Source of the DNA: Hymenobacter piscis
GTDB taxonomy: Bacteria > Bacteroidota > Bacteroidia > Cytophagales > Hymenobacteraceae
Direction of reading: 5' to 3'
Assembly (NCBI RefSeq): GCF_018760735.1
Contig: NZ_JAHHZN010000001.1
Span: 310,001-374,000, forward strand
Length of the DNA: 64,000 nt
Below the pieces are notes generated by a model, which had not been told where the DNA came from, did not search any database, and was given only the letters and a program-made list of their open reading frames with translations. Both the position numbers and the translations under genes were made by a program. The number at the start of each line of letters is the position of its first letter. Positions within the stretch are counted from its first letter, which is position 1. Positions 16,549 through 25,027 of this stretch are shown in pieces.

Positions 16549-16686
16549 GGTGGCGGCAATTGGGATGGAAGATGCCTTTCATACGCAGGGGCCGCAGGCA
16601 CGTTCCGGCAACGAGGGGTTTTGTCAGTCTGGAAAACCATGTAGATTTACCGCCATTCTTTCACCCCCCAACCGCTTACCCCCGCT

Positions 16687-16878
16687 ATGAAAACCGGTAA
16701 AGTGAAGTTTTTCAATGAATCCAAGGGCTACGGATTTATCGTTCAGGACGAAAACGGCCAGGAAATTTTCGTCCACCAGACCGGCCTGATTCACGAAATC
16801 CGCGAAAACGACCGGGTTTCCTTCGACGTCATCGATGGCAAGAAAGGCCAGAACGCCGTAAAAGTGGAGCGCATTTAA
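16687..16878 (+). CDS. cspA: Cold-shock domain protein
   Basis: A 63-residue single OB-fold. RNP1 is KGYGFIV (residues 13-19) and RNP2 is EIFVHQT (26-32), with a short version of the C-terminal strands (KKGQNAVKVERI). CspA-family proteins bind single-stranded RNA and DNA and melt RNA structure. The untranslated region before the start is long enough for a leader, as is usual for these genes, but no conserved cold box could be identified. A strong bidirectional terminator follows the stop. Whether it is induced by cold or constitutive cannot be decided. Confidence 0.95.
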   Translation: MKTGKVKFFNESKGYGFIVQDENGQEIFVHQTGLIHEIRENDRVSFDVIDGKKGQNAVKVERI

Positions 16879-16891
16879 TTCAGCCGACACC

Positions 16892-16934
16892 CACGCAAAA
16901 GGCCCGCCGGGAATCCGGCGGGCCTTTTGCGTGC
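16892..16934. terminator. Bidirectional terminator, cspA / gldH
   Basis: A 19-bp perfect stem (CACGCAAAAGGCCCGCCGG and its complement) with loop GAAT lies between the convergent genes. Confidence 0.9.
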
Positions 16935-16951
16935 AGAAAACCGACGCGTCG

Positions 16952-17449
16952 TTACTTCGTGGCCGTGTGCCGGGCCACCCGCACGCCCACGGCCATAATA
17001 CCGCGCAGCTGATCCTGACGCATGTACTGCTCCAGCACCAGCTTGTACGGGCCCGTCTGAGCAAATGCCTGGTTGGGCAGGGCCAGGAAGCGGTGGTCGA
17101 AAATGTCGCCGCTACCGTCGCCGCGGGGCTCTCCGGTTTGGGGGTCCATGAGCGTCATTTCGTGCAGCTTCCGCGACACCACGCGGCCGTCGGGGCCGGT
17201 GAGGGTGGCGCGCACGTAAAGGTTGTAGTACCCGTAATCGGCGGCGTTGCGCACGTTCAGGTACACGTCGTAGCGCTGGGTAGTATCCGGAATTTCAAAC
17301 TCGAAGGCCGGTTTTTCCTGTACTGCCCACACGTAGGGGTCGCCGGCGGGCGAGGCCAGGTCGGCGTTTTTTTCATATACCTCGGCGGGGTCGCAGGCAG
17401 CCAGGGCCAGCAGGGCCAGCACCGGCAGCGGGCCCAGGAGCTTACGCAT
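16952..17449 (-). CDS. gldH: Gliding motility lipoprotein GldH
   Basis: A 165-residue lipoprotein. The signal sequence MRKLLGPLPVLALLALAACDP has a classical lipobox (LAAC). The mature protein shows the GldH features FEFEIPDTTQRYDVYLNVRNAADYGYYNLYV and the later GDIFDHRFLALPNQAF. GldH is needed for gliding and, through GldK-N stability, for T9SS function in flavobacteria; it acts in the envelope. It is immediately downstream of the PSP1/RicT gene (33-base gap), a gene order that recurs in Bacteroidota. ATG 17447-17449 was chosen rather than an upstream ATG because the signal peptide starts there. Confidence 0.9.
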   Translation of the reverse strand: MRKLLGPLPVLALLALAACDPAEVYEKNADLASPAGDPYVWAVQEKPAFEFEIPDTTQRYDVYLNVRNAADYGYYNLYVRATLTGPDGRVVSRKLHEMTLMDPQTGEPRGDGSGDIFDHRFLALPNQAFAQTGPYKLVLEQYMRQDQLRGIMAVGVRVARHTATK

Positions 17450-17482
17450 AGTGGTCGTCAGCATGATCATCAGTAACAGCAA

Positions 17483-19081
17483 TTAAGAAGCGGCACCTTC
17501 TGCTCCACTACCGCCCCGGCCGGGGCGGCCGCTACCACGGCGCCCCGAGCGGCTCCGACGGCCTTCCCCGCCGCCCTCTGCGCCCGTCCGGCTGGCACCA
17601 CCCGGCGTATCGCCCGCGTTACGGGGCGGGCGTCCGCCTTCCCGCGGGGGCCGGGCCGCATCCGGCGCCGGGGCACTGCCCGCCTCAGGCGCCCGGCTGC
17701 CCGCCCGCCGGCCTTCGCCGCGACCTTCGCTGCGGCTTTCTCCGTTGCGCCCCCGGCCGCGCCGGTTCAGGGGCCGGGCGGCGGCCCCGCGGGGGCGGGC
17801 ACGCTCCTCGGCCCCGTCGGCGGGGCTGGCTGCGGCTTCGCCCTCCGGGGTTGCTCCGGGGGCATCCGGCGCGGAGGCACTGCTACGGGCCGGGGCCGAG
17901 CGGCTCGGCCGGACGGGCGCGGGCGCCGCTGCCGGAAGCTCGTCGGGGCGCTTCTTCTTGGTGCGCTTGGGGCGTTTGGAGGCTTTGATTTTGTCATCGA
18001 GGCGCTCCAGGGAGCCTTCCACAATGGCCGTTACTTCGGGCTCCTTTTCCTCCTCGCGCACGGGCACCAGCAACGTTTCGGGCTTTTCGCCGCGCTTGTT
18101 CAGCTCCAGCACCTCGCGCACCCGCTCGGCGGGCACTACCACCCAGTTGTTGTCGCCGCGCACGGCAAACCACATTTTGCGCTTGAAGATGTCGGTTTTC
18201 TGGAGCACGTACTCGCCCTTTTCCGTGAGCAGGGGGCGCTGCACCTGCGGAATGTCCTTGAGGGCGTCGAGGTAGGTATCGAGCTCGTAGTTGAGGCAGC
18301 ACTTGAGGCGGCCGCACTGGCCCGAGAGCTTGGCCGGGTTCAGGCTCAGGTTCTGGTAGCGGGCGGCGGTGGTGCTCACGCTTTTGAAATCGGAAAGCCA
18401 GGTGGAGCAGCACAGCTCCCGCCCGCACGAGCCGATGCCGCCGAGGCGGCCGGCTTCGTGGCGCAGGGAAATCTGGCGCATCTCCACCCGCACCCGGAAC
18501 TCATCGGCCAGGCGCTTGATCAGGTCCCGGAAATCGACCCGGTCGTCGGCGGAGTAGAAGAACGTGGCGCGGGTACGGTCGGCCTGGTACTCTACGTCGG
18601 AGAGCTTCATTTTCAGGCGCAACTCTTCCACCACGGCCCGGGCCCGGAACATGGTGCCAGTTTCCAGGTCGCGTACGGCCTGCCAGCGCTCGGCATCCTG
18701 GTCGGTGGCCACCCGCAGAATGGGGCGGATGTCCTTGGAGTCGAGGGGCACCTTTTTCTTTTTCATCTGCAGGCGCACCAGCTCGCCCTTGAGCGAGACG
18801 TGGCCCAGGTGCCAGCCGTTGCCGGCGGCTTCCACCACCACGGCGTCGCCGGTAATGAGGGGCAGGCGGCTCTGGTTGCGGAAGAAATCCTTGCGGCCGC
18901 CCTTGAAGCGGACTTCCACCAGGTCGAATTCTTTAAAGTCGCTGGGCATATCCAGGTCCTGGAGCCAGTCGAATACATTGAGGCGGGTACAGCCACTGCT
19001 ACAACTGCCCTTCGAGCCACAGCCCGAAGCAGAAGTAGTGGAGCATCCCCCGCCGGAGGAGGAGCAGGTTGAGCAAGCCAC
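17483..19081 (-). CDS. ricT: PSP1/RicT (YaaT)-family protein with disordered tail
   Basis: A 532-residue protein. The N-terminus is a Cys/Ser/Gly-rich stretch (about 10 cysteines in 32 residues), then the PSP1 domain (about 45-320) with the conserved cysteine set GGIGSCGRELCCSTWL and LSGQCGRLKCCLNYE. In Bacillus the homologue, together with RicA and RicF, binds [4Fe-4S] clusters and promotes RNase Y-dependent mRNA maturation; in Bacteroidota the partners are unknown. From about residue 370 the protein is disordered, Arg/Gly/Pro/Ala-rich (RGRGRNGESR, GRRSRSGRRGSGRPGRGG), like RNA-binding RGG tails. The start is GTG at 19079-19081; an in-frame stop lies five codons upstream, so no ATG start is possible. 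Forms an operon with gldH. Confidence 0.88.
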   Translation of the reverse strand: MACSTCSSSGGGCSTTSASGCGSKGSCSSGCTRLNVFDWLQDLDMPSDFKEFDLVEVRFKGGRKDFFRNQSRLPLITGDAVVVEAAGNGWHLGHVSLKGELVRLQMKKKKVPLDSKDIRPILRVATDQDAERWQAVRDLETGTMFRARAVVEELRLKMKLSDVEYQADRTRATFFYSADDRVDFRDLIKRLADEFRVRVEMRQISLRHEAGRLGGIGSCGRELCCSTWLSDFKSVSTTAARYQNLSLNPAKLSGQCGRLKCCLNYELDTYLDALKDIPQVQRPLLTEKGEYVLQKTDIFKRKMWFAVRGDNNWVVVPAERVREVLELNKRGEKPETLLVPVREEEKEPEVTAIVEGSLERLDDKIKASKRPKRTKKKRPDELPAAAPAPVRPSRSAPARSSASAPDAPGATPEGEAAASPADGAEERARPRGAAARPLNRRGRGRNGESRSEGRGEGRRAGSRAPEAGSAPAPDAARPPREGGRPPRNAGDTPGGASRTGAEGGGEGRRSRSGRRGSGRPGRGGSGAEGAAS

Positions 19082-19145
19082 GGCTTGTAAGATCTATAGG
19101 GTAAAGCGGCCGGGAAAAGAGCGGCGGCATGAAATCGGTTATCGA

Positions 19146-19153
19146 CAAAGATA
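19146..19153 (-). promoter_or_regulatory. -7 element of the ricT-gldH operon
   Basis: The minus strand reads TATCTTTG, an exact match to TAnnTTTG, about 65 bases before the GTG start. Confidence 0.5.
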
Positions 19154-19449
19154 AAGAAATAGCCGGGGCAGCCGATTCCCGGCCGGTGCCATCGGGCAGC
19201 AGCCCAGTCAAACTCCTGACGCTCAACTTATAGCCCGGGTAAATTCCGTATAATCAGCACGCCATGCCAACTCCGGAAGGCGCAAACCCGCAGCCTGACC
19301 GGAGGCAACGTGCTGGCAGGTTGGGTCAGCATCAGGAAGCAAGGAGGTCAGCGTATATAATTTTATCAATTTTAACTCCATTGTTTTGAAATATCATCAA
19401 TAAAAACCTAAGTTTACCTCGTTCTTTCACCAAACCACAACCAAATACT

Positions 19450-20253
19450 ATGAGAGTACTCCAACGCTTTGCCCCGCTTGCTTTGCTGGCCTCGGCTACA
19501 CTGGCCCTGTCTTCCTGCCAGGAGAAGGCCGCCATCGAAGTTAAAGATCAGCTGTCGGAAGCCACCATTTCCCAGATCAAAGCCCTGGGCTTCACGGCCA
19601 CCGGCGCCCAGAAAGTAGACGGCGGCGTGCTGGTAGAAGGTGACATTCTGCTCAACGAAGAAATGCTGGCCAGCAAGCCCGATAACCAGATGCTGCGCGT
19701 AGGCCAGGACGAGCAGTACCGCACCACCAACCTGGTAACGGGCCTGCCCCGCACCATCACCATCCGGGTGGCCAGCAACCTGCCGTCGGCTTATGTAACG
19801 GCTACCAACGAGCTGATTCGCCGCTTCAACGCCGAGAACCTGCGCGTACGTTTCACGCGCGTAACGTCGGGTGGTAACATTGTTCTGAGCGCGGCTCCGG
19901 CCGGTTCCAGCTACCTGGCTTCGGCCGGCTTCCCTTCCGGTGGCAACCCCTTTAACTCTGTCCGCATCAACGTAGGCGCTATCGGCACGGCCAACGCCTC
20001 TACCTACATTGCCACCATTCTGGCCCACGAAGTAGGCCACTGCATCGGCTTCCGCCACACCGACTACATGAGCCGGCAGTATAGCTGCGGCGGCTCGGCC
20101 GTAAACGAAGGTGCCAGCACCGTGGGCGCCATCCTTATCCCCGGCACGCCTTCCAGCCCTGATCCGAACTCGTGGATGCTGGCCTGCATCGGCTCGGGTG
20201 CTAACCGCCCCTTCAACACGAACGACCGCACGGCCCTCAACTACGTGTACTAA
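19450..20253 (+). CDS. M57-type zinc metalloprotease lipoprotein
   Basis: A 267-residue lipoprotein. Residues 1-23 form a signal peptide with lipobox LALSSC. The zinc site is HEVGHCIGFRHTDY (about residues 196-209), the HExxHxxGxxH of zincins, close to the 'HEIGH' dual-action proteases (Peptidase_M57). Upstream segments ITIRVASNLPSAYVTATNELIRRFN and INVGAIGTANASTYIATILAHE match this family. The active enzyme would cleave proteins at the cell surface or in the periplasm; the substrate is unknown. The upstream region (19225-19449) is conspicuously AT-rich and probably holds the promoter. Ends at a near-perfect palindromic terminator. Confidence 0.88.
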   Translation: MRVLQRFAPLALLASATLALSSCQEKAAIEVKDQLSEATISQIKALGFTATGAQKVDGGVLVEGDILLNEEMLASKPDNQMLRVGQDEQYRTTNLVTGLPRTITIRVASNLPSAYVTATNELIRRFNAENLRVRFTRVTSGGNIVLSAAPAGSSYLASAGFPSGGNPFNSVRINVGAIGTANASTYIATILAHEVGHCIGFRHTDYMSRQYSCGGSAVNEGASTVGAILIPGTPSSPDPNSWMLACIGSGANRPFNTNDRTALNYVY

Positions 20254-20278
20254 CCGCTCTGCGCCCAGTGCACTTCCC

Positions 20279-20322
20279 GAAACAGGGGCCCCGACTCAGT
20301 TGAGTCGGGGCCCCTGTTTTTA
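20279..20322. terminator. Palindromic terminator after the M57 protease
   Basis: An almost perfect palindrome (arms AAACAGGGGCCCCGACTCA and complement, 19 bp, 2-base centre) has a T-run on the right and lies between convergent genes. Confidence 0.9.
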
Positions 20323-20424
20323 TTTTACGCCGCTTCAAAGCGCCTGGAAAGCACGTTCTGAACGGACCAGTTGGGAGTCAGTTGGGAGCAAGCAGCCCGC
20401 CCGGGGCTTCCGCCGCTGAGCCGG

Positions 20425-23067
20425 CTACTGCACTACCGTGATGCGCCGGGTGATGGTAGCCCCGCCCCGCAGCCGGATGCGCAGCAGATACGTGCCGGGC
20501 CGCAGCCCATCGGTGGGAATGCGGGGAATGACTCCTTGTTCGGCCGCTACTGCCTGCTGCAGGCGGCCGGCCAGGTCATATACCCACACGTCGGCGGCCT
20601 GCTCGGGTGGCAGCACAATGCGCAGGGGCTCGCCCACTGCCACCGGCACCGGATACACCAGCACGGCCGCAGCTTCCATCACCCGGAAAACCCGCTCCGG
20701 CTGGCTGTACACTTCGTTGCCTCCCCCAAGGGTAAGCCGCGCGCGGTACTGGGCGTAGCCGGTCAGCGGGGCGGCATCGGTCAGCACCAGCGTCGTGGCC
20801 GGGCCCGGATTCAGGGTCTCGATGTCCTGGAAGCTGCCGTCGGACCGTCGACGCTGCAGGGTTACGGTTTGCAGGCGGAAGGTGGAGCCCAGCTCCAGGT
20901 CGAAGCGCACCGTGTCGGTTACCAGCTGGCGGGGCAGGAAGGAGCGCACGTAGCACCCGTTGCCGGCCTGCTGCAGGTCCTCCGTCGGGCCCCGCTCCCC
21001 TATCCGGCCCTGCACAACCGGCGCCACGGCAACATAGCGGTTGGCCAGCTCCGGGCCGGCAAGGAGCAGCGTTGTATCGGGTACCTGCCGCAACGGAACC
21101 AGGTGGGTATCCCCCAGCACGTACACCTGATAGGCCGTGGCGCCGGGGGTGCGCGACCAGGTCAGCAGGGCTTCCTGCTCGCAGGCGAAGGCCACCACCA
21201 GCCGCGGGGGCCGGGCCACGAAAAAGGTATCCGACACGGCCGTTGCGGGGCCGGCCACCAGCCGCAGCCGACCGGGCTGGGTAGCGGCGGGAGTGGTCCA
21301 GGCGAAGGACTGAGTGCTCAGGTCGAGGGCAGGACTGAGTTCCAGCCAGGCAGTCTGGCCCAGGGGCTGATATTCCAGCCGGGCCGGGGTGGCAGGACCG
21401 GCCCACTGCCACCGCAGCCGCTCCGTGGTGCCGGCCCCGAGGGCGTGGGTGGAGGTGGGCGAAATCCAGCACAGGCCCGTTTCGAACTCGTACGCCACGC
21501 TGAAGGCCTGTGGCCCCTGGGGCACCCGGTAGCCGCGCACCCGCAGCTCGTAGGTGCCGGCCACGGGGGCATCCAGCGTAATCTGCTCGGCATTATCGAG
21601 GTGGTTGGGGCGACGGCGCGCGGGTTGGGCCAGAGAATCCGGGTGCGGGTAGGGATTGAGCGTCCAGGGCAGCCAGTGCTGGCCGGAGGCGAGGTGGTGC
21701 AGGCTCAGGTCGAGGTCGTTGACGAGGGCGGGGGCCGCGTTGGCCGCGCCCGCCGGGTCGGTCCAGGCCAGGGTGAGTTTGAGGCGGTGAGTACCGGCGG
21801 GCACCGTCAGGCGGAACACCTGTTCCTGCCCCTGAGTGGCCGCTGCCTCCACAAACCGGTTGTCGAGCATGGTCTGAACCGCACCCAGGGCGTCAGCCTG
21901 GCCGTAGCCGGCCACAAAATCAACCTGGGGCGCGCCGGTGTCGTCGGCCGTGTTCAGCAGGGCCGCCCGCACCAGGGCCGCCGGGGGCAGACGGCCGTAC
22001 TGCCGCTGGTGGGCCTGCTGCACCAGCAGGCTGATGCCCGATACCAGGGCGGCCGCATCCGACGTGCCCCCGTCGCCGAAGGCCACCAGTTCCGGCTTCA
22101 CCCGGCCGTCGGCGGCGGGGCCGCGGGAGCTGCGCGCACTTACCTGGCCCAACGCATCGGTAGCGCCCACGCTCAGGCTGTTTTTCGAGTTCTTGAATTC
22201 CCCGGTCAGGTTAGCTACCTGGCCGAGGCCGGCGTAGGGTCCCGGGGCGGCCGGCTGGTCGCCGGAGTTGCCGGAAGAGAAGACGTGCACCAGACTCGGG
22301 TACTGCTGCCCCTGCTGGTCGTAGGCCTGGGCTTCGAGGCCGTAGAAACTCTCCACGTCTACGCCGTAGGAGTGGTTCTGCACCGATACACCCTGGCCGG
22401 CCAGCTGGACCCCATCGTCGGGCAGCAGGTTATCGTAGCTGGACTGGGCAATGCGCGCCTGCCAGGCCACGCCGCGGCCCTTGGGAGCCGAGTTACCGCC
22501 GCCGGCAACGATAGTGGCCATGGTGGTGGCGTGGGTGTTGAGCAGCGGCGCCTGGGGGTCAGGATTCAGCAACCGGCCCTTGAAGTCGATGTCAGTCAGG
22601 TCCAGGGGAGCCTCCTTGATGGACACCGTGAGGCCCGCCCCGGTGAGGCCGGGGTAGCGCGCCTGCACGGCCGTAACCGAATTCGCCCCGAAATCGGTGC
22701 CGCCCAGCTCCCGCTCCGGACGGGCGAGCCGGTCGGCCGCTTCCACAAAGCTCACCCACGGACAGGCGGCCAGCTCGGCGGGGGCCACCCCCCGCACCCG
22801 CCATAATGCGGCGTGATGGGGTTCGGCCTGACTCAGGGCCCGGGGCCAGGTGCGCGCCAGCCACTGTCGGAAGGCTGCTTCATCGCGCACGCGCACGCGC
22901 AGCCAGCCGGCGGCAGCCGGCCGCAACCCCGGAGCCAGACGACTAACCGACTTAACCGGAGCTGGTTTCGGGGCAGCAGTTTGGGCGGTAGCGCGCGGCG
23001 TAGCCGCGCCCCCGAATCCCAGCAACAGGAACAGGCACCCGGCACGGCGGAATACGGTAGCAGACAT
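20425..23067 (-). CDS. S8 (subtilisin-like) serine peptidase with T9SS sorting domain
   Basis: An 880-residue secreted enzyme. Signal peptide at residues 1-27 (ATG 23065-23067; an earlier in-frame ATG gives none). Catalytic His is in NTHATTMATIVAG (about 175), oxyanion Asn around VFSSGNSGD (about 260) and catalytic Ser in GGTSDAAALVSG (about 337). The Asp motif is atypical: the canonical D-[ST]-G is replaced by TVSIKEAPLDLTDIDF, so the catalytic Asp must be one of the aspartates just downstream. After the catalytic domain come a proprotein-convertase-like beta domain, fibronectin-like segments and a T9SS type A C-terminal domain (VLVYPVPVAVGEPLRI..GLRPGTYLLRI). It is probably exported across the outer membrane and anchored or released. 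Confidence 0.9.
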   Translation of the reverse strand: MSATVFRRAGCLFLLLGFGGAATPRATAQTAAPKPAPVKSVSRLAPGLRPAAAGWLRVRVRDEAAFRQWLARTWPRALSQAEPHHAALWRVRGVAPAELAACPWVSFVEAADRLARPERELGGTDFGANSVTAVQARYPGLTGAGLTVSIKEAPLDLTDIDFKGRLLNPDPQAPLLNTHATTMATIVAGGGNSAPKGRGVAWQARIAQSSYDNLLPDDGVQLAGQGVSVQNHSYGVDVESFYGLEAQAYDQQGQQYPSLVHVFSSGNSGDQPAAPGPYAGLGQVANLTGEFKNSKNSLSVGATDALGQVSARSSRGPAADGRVKPELVAFGDGGTSDAAALVSGISLLVQQAHQRQYGRLPPAALVRAALLNTADDTGAPQVDFVAGYGQADALGAVQTMLDNRFVEAAATQGQEQVFRLTVPAGTHRLKLTLAWTDPAGAANAAPALVNDLDLSLHHLASGQHWLPWTLNPYPHPDSLAQPARRRPNHLDNAEQITLDAPVAGTYELRVRGYRVPQGPQAFSVAYEFETGLCWISPTSTHALGAGTTERLRWQWAGPATPARLEYQPLGQTAWLELSPALDLSTQSFAWTTPAATQPGRLRLVAGPATAVSDTFFVARPPRLVVAFACEQEALLTWSRTPGATAYQVYVLGDTHLVPLRQVPDTTLLLAGPELANRYVAVAPVVQGRIGERGPTEDLQQAGNGCYVRSFLPRQLVTDTVRFDLELGSTFRLQTVTLQRRRSDGSFQDIETLNPGPATTLVLTDAAPLTGYAQYRARLTLGGGNEVYSQPERVFRVMEAAAVLVYPVPVAVGEPLRIVLPPEQAADVWVYDLAGRLQQAVAAEQGVIPRIPTDGLRPGTYLLRIRLRGGATITRRITVVQ

Positions 23068-23316
23068 AAGCAGAACAGTGGTTGTGGAGGCGGTAGCAGA
23101 GAGCAGCTGCAACCGGAGCGGTTGCCTCCAAATATAACCACAAACCACCCGGCATGGCGCCGGCGTCCCGCTTATTACGGGACCAGGGCCAGGGCGCGGC
23201 GCGCAGGGCGGCAACCTTCTACATCTCCGGCACAGCCCGGCCCTTTACCGTCAGCCCTGGGAGCTGGTTCCGGACGGTAGCTGCCTGCAAAAAAACCGTT
23301 GGAACGCGGGCCGCGC

Positions 23317-24255
23317 TTATTTACCCGGCATTTTATATACCTGCACGCCGGTCGTCAGGAGCAGGTAGATGTACTCGTCACCGACCAGCACCTGCTGTAC
23401 CCCGGCGGTCGGCAGGGCAACCTGCCGCTCGGTGAGCTTGTACAGGTCGAAGAAGCGCAGGCCATCGGCGGCCAGGTAGTAGAGCTCGTCGCCCCGGAAG
23501 CCAACGTAGGTCAGGCCCGGCAGGGGCAGTTTTTTGCGGTAATTGCCCAGGTTATCGAACACGTACACGCCCCCGAGGCGGTCCACGAGGTAAAGGTTGT
23601 TCTGGTATTCGCGCAGGAACCGGAAGTCGGGCCGGGAGCGGCCGATGAGCAGGTCCAGCGGAGTGGTTATGGTAAAGCGTTTCTGGGTCACGTCGAACTG
23701 CCGCAGGGTCAGATCCGATTCGTTGAGCAGCCAGTACCGGTCGTCGGGGGCCAGCGTAACCACCCGGGCCTGGCCGTCGAGGTAGGTAGCCAGGGCCAGC
23801 TCGCTGATGGGCGACAGGAACCGGTCGAGGACCAGCACCTGCTGGCGGTCATCGTAGAACACCAGCACCTTGGCCGTATTCCAGGCCTCCACCTGCATCA
23901 CGTGGCCCGGCAGCGGGGGCGAGTAGGTGTTGAGCGCCTGCCCATCGGGCCCGAACTGGCGCAGGTTGTTCTGGCGGTCGGTCAGGTAGAGGTTGCCCCG
24001 CCGGTCCAGGGACGCCGCCCCGGGCTGGTCGAGCCGGATGGTGCGCACCAGCTGCCAGCCGGCCCGGGCGGTTGTATCCGGCGGCAGGTTCAGCACCGGT
24101 GCCGCCTGCCCGGCCGGGGCCACCGAGCCGGCCGGCGGGGCCGTAGTCTGGGCCGATGTCAGGGGCGAAAAGGCCAGGGCCAACACAACCGGCAACAGCC
24201 CGCGGCAGCCGGCGGCGGCCCGTTTAACGGGCCACGTATTCTCTCCCTGTCTCAT
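23317..24255 (-). CDS. Exported NHL/propeller-like protein
   Basis: A 312-residue protein. A basic N-terminus followed by GLLPVVLALAFSPLTSAQ is a signal peptide. The mature part has repeated strand units with YWTD/NHL-like sequence: SLDRRGNLYLTDRQNNLRQF, TLAPDDRYWLLNESDLTLRQF, QNNLYLVDRLGGVYVFDNLG, DELYYLAADGLRFFDLYKL and VGDEYIYLLLTTGVQVYKM, about five to six blades. No catalytic site is visible; such propellers usually mediate binding. The gene overlaps the 3' end of lpxH by about 32 bases, so it is translated as part of that operon. ATG 24255 was preferred over ATG 24285, but either is possible. Confidence 0.65.
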   Translation of the reverse strand: MRQGENTWPVKRAAAGCRGLLPVVLALAFSPLTSAQTTAPPAGSVAPAGQAAPVLNLPPDTTARAGWQLVRTIRLDQPGAASLDRRGNLYLTDRQNNLRQFGPDGQALNTYSPPLPGHVMQVEAWNTAKVLVFYDDRQQVLVLDRFLSPISELALATYLDGQARVVTLAPDDRYWLLNESDLTLRQFDVTQKRFTITTPLDLLIGRSRPDFRFLREYQNNLYLVDRLGGVYVFDNLGNYRKKLPLPGLTYVGFRGDELYYLAADGLRFFDLYKLTERQVALPTAGVQQVLVGDEYIYLLLTTGVQVYKMPGK

Positions 24256-25027
24256 ATTCCAGCAAAGCCAGCGTGTTACCATCATACACGCCGTAGGTGC
24301 AATAATTGACCCATTCGCCCAGGTTCACGTAGCGGCTACCGGGCGCTACGGCCACATCCAGGGGCAAATGGCGGTGCCCGAACACGTAATACGCGTGCGG
24401 AAACTGCTGCTCCACCTCGCGGCAGTAAGTCAGCAGCCACTCGTCGTCGCCGAAATACTCGGCATCGGCCGCGCCGTTTTGCAGGCGGCTGTGGCGGCTC
24501 CAGTAGTTGGCCAGCCCGATACCAAAGTTGGGATGCAGGCGGGCGAACAGCCACTGGGCCAGGGGCGCGGCAAATACCCGCTTGAGCACCTTGTAGGTAT
24601 GGTCGCCGGGCCCCAGCCCGTCGCCGTGGCCGATGTGGAACTGGTGGCCGCCGATGCGCTGGCTCACCGGGTGGCGCAGGATGGGAATGTTCAGCTCCTG
24701 GGTGAAGTAATCGAACATCCACATGTCGTGGTTGCCGGTGAAGAAAGTTACCGGAATGCCCGCGTCGGTCAGCTCGGCCAGCTTGCCCTGCAGGCGCACG
24801 AAACCCCGGGGGATGGCGTGGCGGTACTCGAACCAGAAATCGAAGATGTCGCCCAGCAGATAAATGGCCGCGGCATCCCGGGCCGCTTCATCGAGCCAGC
24901 GCACAATGCGCCGCTCCCGCTCCCGGGAGCGGGCGGCATCGGGGGCGCCGAGGTGAAAGTCGGAGGCGAAATACACCTTCTGGCCGGCCGGCAGCGAAAG
25001 GTCAGGCAGTTGCGGCGGGCGCGTCAT
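24224..25027 (-). CDS. lpxH: UDP-2,3-diacylglucosamine diphosphatase (LpxH-type)
   Basis: A 267-residue calcineurin-like metallophosphoesterase. Motifs in order: ASDFHLG (D-x-H, about residue 21), GDIFDFWFEY (GD-x-x-D, about 58), TGNHDMW (GNHD, about 95), HGD (about 132) and GHRH (about 212). Spacing and sequence around FDFWFEYRHAIPRGF match LpxH, which hydrolyses UDP-2,3-diacylglucosamine to lipid X in lipid A synthesis at the inner membrane. It overlaps the LUD-domain gene by 26 bases and the propeller gene by 32, so translation is probably coupled. Whether it is the only LpxH of the cell cannot be seen. Confidence 0.88.
   Translation of the reverse strand: MTRPPQLPDLSLPAGQKVYFASDFHLGAPDAARSRERERRIVRWLDEAARDAAAIYLLGDIFDFWFEYRHAIPRGFVRLQGKLAELTDAGIPVTFFTGNHDMWMFDYFTQELNIPILRHPVSQRIGGHQFHIGHGDGLGPGDHTYKVLKRVFAAPLAQWLFARLHPNFGIGLANYWSRHSRLQNGAADAEYFGDDEWLLTYCREVEQQFPHAYYVFGHRHLPLDVAVAPGSRYVNLGEWVNYCTYGVYDGNTLALLEYETGREYVAR

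Noticed and set aside
20371..22806. An 811-codon + strand frame opposite the S8 peptidase
   Set aside because: Compositional shadow; the opposite strand has the complete peptidase and T9SS domain.
24905..24935. Palindrome CGCTCCCGGGAGCG in lpxH
   Set aside because: Short and centred on a SmaI-like core; at this GC content it can occur by chance and has no loop.
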